Shown: in pieces, positions 58,458-64,000 of the stretch
Numbering within the stretch: the stretch's first letter is position 1
Layout of the letters: each line of letters begins with the position of its first letter
Assembly: GCA_023205875.1 (NCBI GenBank)
Contig: CP060755.1
Coordinates: 744,001-808,000, forward strand
DNA from: Chloropicon primus
Taxonomy: Eukaryota; Chlorophyta; Chloropicophyceae; Chloropicales; Chloropicaceae
Length of the DNA stretch: 64,000 nt
Reading direction: 5' to 3'
The notes under the pieces: model-generated
What the model was told of the DNA's origin: nothing
Databases searched by the model: none
Seen by the model: only the letters and a program-made list of their open reading frames with translations
Position numbers and translations under genes: made by a program

Positions 58458-60368
58458 TTACTTCCACATCTTGGGCTCGGCGATCTTGTTGAACCACTTG
58501 GAGGTGAGCTTGTACTCATTCAAGAGGTTCTTGTTGGCCTTCTTGGCCTCGATGCACTCGGCCCCGAAAAGGAGGTCCGCGATGGTCATGGCCTTGCCCG
58601 CCAGGAACTTGTTGCCCTCCTCGAGCCACTTCTCCAGCTGGGGCAGGATGTCCCCGGTCATCTTCTCCTCGCTGACCTGCTTCCCCTCAGTCAGGTCGTT
58701 GTACCAGTCCAGGGCGCCCCCGACCTTGAGGTCCTCCTCCTCGTTCTGGGGGTAGAGGTTCGAGTTCTCCCTCTTCGTGATGAACTTGAGGACGTTGGTG
58801 CCCTGCCCGGCGACCTCGTCGTGGTACGAAGCGACCGCGTCGCAGGAGGCGTGCTGCCTGCAGCCCTCAGGCATGCTGTCGACGTCCTCGATGCTTTCGA
58901 CCGACTTCTGCAGCTTCATGTTCCTGAAGAGGTACTCGATGCTGTTCTTCACCCCGGCGGAGGCGTCCTTTGAGTACCACACCCTGTACATGTCCTTGTT
59001 GAACAAGGGGTCGTAGATCTGGTGCTTCCTTGGCTGCAGCCTGCCCTTCTTGTCGAGCTCGTTGACGAAAGGCATGAACTTGACGCCCATCATGAAGGGC
59101 TGGAGGACCTCAGGAACCCTCACCCCGTCGGCAGTTTGGTAGTTCTCCAGGAGGCAGCACAGGGCTCTCTCCGTCGCGCTCAGGGTGCTGTTGAGCATGT
59201 GGACGTAGACCTTCTCCTTGTCGATCACGCCCTTTGGAGCCCTCATCCTGACCTCGAGCCTCCTCGACTGGTAGTCCGTGCAGTTGGAGCACGAGACGAG
59301 CTCGCGGAACGCCTGGCTCGCCGGGAAGGAGGCCTCGAGATCGAACTTCTTCGCGGCGGCGTCGTTGAGCTCGCCGGACACTATGTTGACGACGTGGTAC
59401 GGGATCCCCAACGACTGGTAGAAGTCCTCCGCGTTCTTGAGCATCTCCTCCATCGCCTCCCAGCTCTCGTTGCCTTGAGGCGACGTGAGCACGAACTGCT
59501 CGATCTTCTCGAACTGGTGCACCCTGTAGATACCCAGGGTGTCCCTCCCGTGGCTTCCCGCCTCCTTCCTGAAGCAAGACGAGTAGCCGGCGTACTTGAT
59601 CGGGAGCTCCCTCGGCTCGTACCACTTTTGCCTGTGCATGCTCGATATCGTCTGCTCCGAGGTGGCGATGAGGTACTTGTCGTCCCCCTCCCCGGAGACC
59701 TTGTAGAGCTGCTCGTCAAAATCAGAGAGCTGGGCAGTCTCCGCCATGATGTTCTTCCTCATGAAGAAAGGGGTGTGAACCGGGCAGTAACCCCTGAGAG
59801 CCAAGAACTGGAGGCCGTAACTGATCAGAGCCTGGTTCAGCATCACTCCGTAGTTCAGCAGGTAGTACCCCCTGCCGCCAGCAACCGCCTGGCCAGCCTC
59901 GAGGTCCACGATGCCGAGCATGCCGACCAGGTCCACGTGGTTGTACTTTGCGTCCTCCTTCGTTCGGGGGGTGCCGAATGTCCTCACGACCTCGTTGTGC
60001 GCCTCGTCGTTGTTCACGGGGACGGAGTCGTGCACGAGGTTGCCTATCTTCTTCAGGGCCTCGTCGCGCTTGGCCTCCGCGACCTTCACGATGTCTTGCA
60101 GCGCTTCTATGTCCTTCTTCATTGCCTTGGACTGCTCCTGGAGCTCGGAAGCATCCTCCTTGGCCTTCCTCTTCGTAGCGATGCTCTTGTTCAGCTTGTT
60201 GAACTCCTTGCTGATCTGATCCACATCGAACCTCTTCTTCCTCCACTCCTGGTCCAGCTCGATGACGCTGTCCACGAGGGACACATCTTTATACCGCCTC
60301 CTTTGAGACTCGCGAATGAGCTCAGGATTCCCGCCCTTCTCCTCGCGGAACAAGTTGATGTCCAACAT
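58458..60368 (-). CDS. Cytosolic seryl-tRNA synthetase with a C-terminal GST-like domain
   Basis: One uninterrupted 636-residue frame from ATG at 60368 (MLDINLFREEKGGNPELI). Residues 1-115 are the coiled-coil tRNA arm. The class II core has FFMRKNIMAETAQLSDFDE, motif 2 SSCFRKEAGSHGRDTLGIY followed by RVHQFEKIEQF, and motif 3 NSTLSATERALCCLLENYQ with VPEVLQPFM. The core closes near residue 450, where eukaryotic cytosolic SerRS normally ends with a short tail. Instead about 175 residues follow. They carry GST-like signatures: NLYPQNEEEDLKVGGALDWYNDL (the helix-4 pattern of GSTs), LPQLEKWLEEGNKFLAGKAMTIADLLFGA (the conserved 'FLAG..lTIADl' N-capping box), and YKLTSKWFNKIAEP at the end. Such domains tether other aminoacyl-tRNA synthetases and eEF1B into complexes. 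No frame break lies at the join. Confidence 0.92.
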   Translation of the reverse strand: MLDINLFREEKGGNPELIRESQRRRYKDVSLVDSVIELDQEWRKKRFDVDQISKEFNKLNKSIATKRKAKEDASELQEQSKAMKKDIEALQDIVKVAEAKRDEALKKIGNLVHDSVPVNNDEAHNEVVRTFGTPRTKEDAKYNHVDLVGMLGIVDLEAGQAVAGGRGYYLLNYGVMLNQALISYGLQFLALRGYCPVHTPFFMRKNIMAETAQLSDFDEQLYKVSGEGDDKYLIATSEQTISSMHRQKWYEPRELPIKYAGYSSCFRKEAGSHGRDTLGIYRVHQFEKIEQFVLTSPQGNESWEAMEEMLKNAEDFYQSLGIPYHVVNIVSGELNDAAAKKFDLEASFPASQAFRELVSCSNCTDYQSRRLEVRMRAPKGVIDKEKVYVHMLNSTLSATERALCCLLENYQTADGVRVPEVLQPFMMGVKFMPFVNELDKKGRLQPRKHQIYDPLFNKDMYRVWYSKDASAGVKNSIEYLFRNMKLQKSVESIEDVDSMPEGCRQHASCDAVASYHDEVAGQGTNVLKFITKRENSNLYPQNEEEDLKVGGALDWYNDLTEGKQVSEEKMTGDILPQLEKWLEEGNKFLAGKAMTIADLLFGAECIEAKKANKNLLNEYKLTSKWFNKIAEPKMWK

Positions 60369-60925
60369 GAATGGTTACTCAGCAACTCGCAAGGGGATTT
60401 CGTCGGCCTCTATTGCCTCTTCTCTTCCGCACTTCCTTGTCTTCGCAGTCAGAAAGGACGCCCGCTGCTTCCGTGCCCCTCTCCTCTCGCCGCCTTTCCT
60501 TTTCGGTCCCCTCTTTATCAAGGTCAATCTGATTGTCTGAGGAGGGAGGTAGAAGTAACGGTGAATGGTGGGCGGAGGGGTGGTGTGCTAGGGGGCAGGT
60601 GGAAGCATGGATCCTTCCTCCTCCTTTCAAGGAGCCTCCATGTGCCAGAGGTTGGAAAGGGACAAGGAAGGTGATTGATGAGGAGGAGGAGGATGAAGAG
60701 GAGGACGGTGTGAGGGCGACATATGGGGGGGGGGGTGCTGACGAGGTATCGGGGGGGAAGGAGGGCCAAGGGCCATCCCCGGGACAGCTTGAAGGCAAGG
60801 AATAGATTTACATGAGACTCTTTTCGGCAAGCGGTTGCCACAAGTCCTGGTTTAGTCTTTAGCCTCTGCCCCATCTGCCCTGCATCATGGGTATCGAGGA
60901 GGTGAAGGAATCGGCAGGGGTGCGA
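60369..60925. other. intergenic between SerRS and IF-2
   Basis: 557 bp from the SerRS start to the IF-2 stop. It includes GGAGGAGGATGAAGAGGAGGA repeats near 60680-60702 and a G-run at 60726-60736. No gene was recognised; it presumably holds the SerRS promoter and IF-2 3' UTR. Confidence 0.45.
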
Positions 60926-63250
60926 CTACGACGCCTCGGCAGTGAACTGAATAATAATATCTCCGGGGATGAAGGCATCAAAGCCTTCCAGCATCAGGCC
61001 GCACTCCTTCCCCTGCTGCATGGAAGGGACATCCTTCTGCTTGTGCTTCAGGGACTGGATCTTGCCCTCGAATATGACATCGCCGCTCCTCAACACTTTG
61101 AAGACGTGCTCCTTGTCGTTGCTTATCGCTCCCTCGTTCACTTTGCAGCCAGCGATCGTCCGCTTCGTCCGACCCGAGTCCTCCCGAGTGTTGACGCTGA
61201 AAACCTGCAGCACTTTGCACTGCCCGGTCTTCACGGGCTCTTGGTTTTTCCCGCTGGCGAGGCTCTGCACGAGGTCCTGCAAGTGGTCCAACAGCTTATA
61301 GATCACCCTGTGGGAGTACATCTTGGTCTTGTCCCGCTCCATCATCTTTTGCACCTGCGACGATATGGGCTTCACGTTGAACGCTATGACTGTCGCGTCA
61401 CAGGCCTTTGCCAGGACGACGTCCGATTCGGTGATCGGGCCGACCGAGCTGAAGATGGATTTCACTTCCACGTCCTCGTTCTCAAGTGCCATCACCGCCT
61501 CTTCGAGCGCTTCGAGGGTGCCGTGAACATCTGCTTTCAGGATCAGCGTGAGCTTTGGCTTGTCCTCCTCCTCTTCGCCGGGTTTGCCTTCCTCTTCGCC
61601 AGCTTCTGCCGCGTCCTCCTCCTCTGCATTTTTCAAGCGAATCTTGTTTGGCACGTACTTCGTCCTCTCCATGAACTTTTCTCTGTACGTCCTCTTCTTC
61701 TTTTGGGGCCCAGATAGCTTGGAAGTGACCTCCGGTCTTCTCTCGTGGATCAGGTCCTGCACGTCCCTCTGCCTCGACGCGCTGAGTTTCCTGGCCATGG
61801 ACTCGGACTCGACGCACCTGACCTTGTCCCCCGCCTGGGGCAGGCCTTTCAGACCTATGACTTCCACGGGGAACGACGGGATCGCTTCGTGGACCTGCTG
61901 CCCCCTCGAGTCCCGCATCAGCCTTACCTTCCCCCACTCCTTTCCTATAACCAGGGAGTCCCCGGTTTTGAGGACGCCCTGCCTCATGATCAAGGTAGCG
62001 CAGGCGCCGCTCTTCTTGTCGCTCTTGGCCTCGATCACTGTCCCTGTCGCGACCGATCCCAGGTCTGATGACAAGTCTATCATCTCGGAAAGGAGCGTTA
62101 TTGCGTCCAAGAGGTCGTCGAGACCCATGCCGGTGGGCGCGGCAACTTCCACGCACTGCACGTCCCCGCCGTCCTCTTCCAACTCCACGCCACAGTCCTT
62201 CAGCCCCGCCTTGACTTTCTCCGGATTGGCATTCTCCCTGTCGCACTTTGTGATCGCAACGATCAGCGGCGTCCCGGCAGCGGCGGCGTGCGCAAGCGCT
62301 TCGTTTGTTTGCGGCTTCACCCCCTCGTCCGCTGCTACCACGATGATAGCAATGTCCGTCACGGCGGCCCCCCTGGCCCTCATTTCGCTGAAAGCTTTGT
62401 GGCCCGGGGTGTCCAGGAAGGTCACGAACTCCTCCCCGCTTCGAATCCCTGGTTCTGAGCTGACCCTCTGCGAGGCTTTCTTTTTCGTTTTGCTCTTCTT
62501 CTTCTTCTTCGCCTTATTTCCCGCCGGCGCCTCCTCACCGCCGCCTTGGTTCTGAACCCCCACCGCCTTCAGGTCGACGGCAAAGGCTCCAATGTGCTGA
62601 GTTATCCCCCCCGCTTCCTTTGCTGCAACGGAAGCAGACCTCAGGGCATCCAGCAGAGTCGTCTTCCCGTGATCAATGTGCCCCATAATCGACACCGTTG
62701 GCGCCCTCCGATGCTGCTGCGCCGACCCGGACTCGCCCTCCTCCCCGCTGCCCCTCTCCTCCTCGTTCTCCTCGACGTAGAAACCGAGCTCCGCTGCGGT
62801 GATCTCCGCCGCACCCCAGGACAGGTACACGTCATTCGACTTGGGAAGCTCGCCGAGGTCGTCCAGCGTCGACCTCACGACCTCCAAGTCCGTGCTCAGG
62901 AGCTTGGACAACTTATTGACAGTGACCCGAGCCGGCAGGCGCACCACCAACTGCGTCTGTGCCCCCGAGTACTGCCGGAGCTGGCCACTGAGCGCACCCC
63001 GAAGCGTGGAGGACGCCGCGATTCCTCTCCCCACCTCGAAGCGCCGCGCGGCCACCTCCCTCCGCGAGCTCGTCGACGGCGTCTCCCCAGCAGCTGCCGA
63101 CGAACCCACCCACCTCGTTGCCAAGCCCAGTGCTCCCTCCCCGCACACCCCGGCGTCCTTCCAACAGGGCGACTCCCCCACGATCCTCCTCGTCCCCCTC
63201 ACCACTTGGCGCAGCACCTGAAGCCCCACCTCCCTCCCCAGTCCTCCCAT
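60926..63250 (-). CDS. Organellar translation initiation factor IF-2
   Basis: 774 residues from ATG at 63250 ([17 protein letters not shown]); the frame upstream lacks a convincing ATG. An Arg-rich leader (RGTRRIVG...[12 protein letters not shown]) suggests mitochondrial or plastid import. A short IF2_N module ([21 protein letters not shown]) precedes the G domain: P-loop [31 protein letters not shown]3 [18 protein letters not shown], and G4 ITKCDREN. Between switch I and G3 is an unusual ~45-residue insertion with a Lys-rich run ([13 protein letters not shown]), absent from bacterial IF-2. Domains II-IV follow ([52 protein letters not shown]). IF-2 brings initiator tRNA to the organellar ribosome. 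It is intronless. Mitochondrial or plastid location cannot be decided here. Confidence 0.93.
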   Translation of the reverse strand: MGGLGREVGLQVLRQVVRGTRRIVGESPCWKDAGVCGEGALGLATRWVGSSAAAGETPSTSSRREVAARRFEVGRGIAASSTLRGALSGQLRQYSGAQTQLVVRLPARVTVNKLSKLLSTDLEVVRSTLDDLGELPKSNDVYLSWGAAEITAAELGFYVEENEEERGSGEEGESGSAQQHRRAPTVSIMGHIDHGKTTLLDALRSASVAAKEAGGITQHIGAFAVDLKAVGVQNQGGGEEAPAGNKAKKKKKSKTKKKASQRVSSEPGIRSGEEFVTFLDTPGHKAFSEMRARGAAVTDIAIIVVAADEGVKPQTNEALAHAAAAGTPLIVAITKCDRENANPEKVKAGLKDCGVELEEDGGDVQCVEVAAPTGMGLDDLLDAITLLSEMIDLSSDLGSVATGTVIEAKSDKKSGACATLIMRQGVLKTGDSLVIGKEWGKVRLMRDSRGQQVHEAIPSFPVEVIGLKGLPQAGDKVRCVESESMARKLSASRQRDVQDLIHERRPEVTSKLSGPQKKKRTYREKFMERTKYVPNKIRLKNAEEEDAAEAGEEEGKPGEEEEDKPKLTLILKADVHGTLEALEEAVMALENEDVEVKSIFSSVGPITESDVVLAKACDATVIAFNVKPISSQVQKMMERDKTKMYSHRVIYKLLDHLQDLVQSLASGKNQEPVKTGQCKVLQVFSVNTREDSGRTKRTIAGCKVNEGAISNDKEHVFKVLRSGDVIFEGKIQSLKHKQKDVPSMQQGKECGLMLEGFDAFIPGDIIIQFTAEAS

Positions 63251-63505
63251 CCTCCCACCAGCAGCAACAAAACTAACCCAACAACAAACACCTCCGAGGT
63301 TCCTTTCGAGTGAGGCCTCGTTCGAAAGACCGCGACAAGGACAACAACAAGGATAAGAGGAAACAAAGGTAAACGAAGAGAATTCCACCTCCCAACCCTT
63401 CCCACTCCCCCTCGAGTCGACCTCGACAAACAAACCAAACCAAACCAAACCAAACGCAAAAGCGATCGATCCAAAAGATGGTCTCTCTCTGCTCCTGGGC
63501 TCTCC

Positions 63506-63551
63506 GTTAATTTTCCATGAACGGACTCATACCGAGTCATGGAAAATTAAC
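63506..63551. promoter_or_regulatory. Perfect 15-bp inverted repeat in a divergent promoter
   Basis: GTTAATTTTCCATGA (63506-63520) and its exact complement TCATGGAAAATTAAC (63537-63551) are separated by 16 bp. The element lies between IF-2 (ATG 63250) and the rightward partial gene (ATG 63688). Just downstream, ATTAACGTCTC near 63546 and ATTAATGTCTC near 63573 form a loose direct repeat overlapping the palindrome's right arm. A dimeric factor site or a hairpin in the leader are both possible. Confidence 0.7.
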
Positions 63552-63687
63552 GTCTCTAGGAGTATATGTGGAATTAATGTCTCCCAGTGAAAGACATTTG
63601 GTGGTTTGAGAATCGAGTGGCTGAGAGAGAGAGAGAGAGGAGAGCGTTTGAGGGGACTGGACTGGAGGCTTTGGGTTGTGGGTTGGG

Positions 63688-64000
63688 ATGAGGGTGACGA
63701 CGAGCGCGACGAGGGGGAGGGTGTTCCTCCCTGCCGGGGGGAAGGGAAGGGGATCGACGAGGTGGAGGCGGAAGGTGACCGAGGTGGGGGCTTCAACGCC
63801 CTCGCCCAAGGCCCGAGGGAGTCAGAGCCAGAGCCAGAGCCAGAGGCAGAGGAGGGGGAGTCTGGCCGTGGTTGCGTCGACGAGTGAGGTGCAGGAGCCT
63901 TCCCCGAGGGTGGCGAAGCTGACGGATGCCATGAGGGCCCTGTTCGCGGGCTGGTCGAAGGTGGTGACGAGCGCGCTCTCGAACGTCTCGGCGAAGCGGG
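63688..64000 (+). CDS. Organelle-targeted protein, 5' part, unknown
   Basis: The frame is open from ATG at 63688 (MRVTTSATRGRVFLPAG) to the right edge, 104 codons. The first ~70 residues are Arg/Ser/Gly-rich with almost no acidic residues and include an SQSQSQSQRQRR run, then SLAVVASTSEVQ. That looks like a plastid transit peptide with a cleavage region near VAS. After it, RVAKLTDAMRALFAGWSKVVTSAL starts the mature part as an amphipathic helix. There is too little to identify the family. It is head-to-head with IF-2. Confidence 0.6.
   Translation, partial: MRVTTSATRGRVFLPAGGKGRGSTRWRRKVTEVGASTPSPKARGSQSQSQSQRQRRGSLAVVASTSEVQEPSPRVAKLTDAMRALFAGWSKVVTSALSNVSAKR

Overview
The window is nuclear DNA from a small-genome, intron-poor photosynthetic eukaryote, most likely a unicellular green alga. 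Supporting this are a plant-type plastid HDS (IspG) with the long insertion domain, a ClpC chaperone with a transit peptide, plastid-type acetylornithine aminotransferase, a plant-style ACT-repeat (ACR) protein, a bHLH-MYC_N domain protein, an ALF4/glomulin homologue, a type II PI4K-gamma, and TGTAA polyadenylation-like signals downstream of RRP6, the G-alpha gene and the alpha/beta hydrolase gene. The compact layout would suit a chloropicophyte- or prasinophyte-like picoalga, but that placement is inference. About 30 protein genes can be supported. Nine of them contain GT-AG introns (11 introns, 92-250 bp), mostly near the 5' end.

Layout. 1-5.7 kb: VPS15 5' part (minus), a ubiquitin-like/TM protein (minus), a bHLH-MYC_N protein (plus), a HARE-HTH-like protein (minus). 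5.8-16 kb: phosphomannose isomerase (plus), kynurenine-type aminotransferase (minus), proteasome beta-4/PSMB2 (minus), organellar HisRS (plus), SIN3 (minus). 17.6-28.4 kb: a BED/hAT-derived protein (minus), RRP6 (plus, 1 intron), ARGD (minus), DPH5 (plus), a LYR protein (minus, 1 intron), an unknown two-TM protein (plus, 1 intron). 29.2-40 kb: a heterotrimeric G-alpha subunit (plus, 2 introns), a 2.9-kb gene-poor stretch holding two related micro-ORFs, a YHM2-like mitochondrial carrier (plus), BMS1 (minus), RCC2 (plus, 1 intron). 40-54.7 kb: glomulin/ALF4 (minus, with a duplicated piece of its own exon inside its intron), an ACR protein (minus, 2 introns), ABHD11-like hydrolase (plus), a Qa-SNARE (minus, 4-codon first exon), organellar SerRS (plus), ClpC (minus, 1 intron), PI4K-gamma (minus). 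55.8-64 kb: HDS/IspG (minus), cytosolic SerRS fused to a GST-like domain (minus), organellar IF-2 (minus), and the 5' end of an organelle-targeted protein running off the right edge (plus).

The genes do not form one pathway. They are ordinary housekeeping functions: organellar translation (HisRS, SerRS, IF-2), plastid metabolism and proteostasis (HDS, ARGD, ClpC), nuclear RNA and chromatin (RRP6, BMS1, SIN3, RCC2), and trafficking or lipid signalling (VPS15, PI4K, SNARE). Neighbours alternate in orientation. Tail-to-tail pairs are often only 21-85 bp apart, and head-to-head pairs share short, simple-sequence-rich promoters.

The most unusual items are the SerRS-GST fusion, the complete G-alpha subunit, the exon copy inside the glomulin intron, the paired DFYDFL micro-ORFs, a 186-bp tandem promoter duplication between ARGD and DPH5, and a perfect 15-bp palindrome upstream of IF-2. 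No tRNA, rRNA, CRISPR or intact transposon was recognised.
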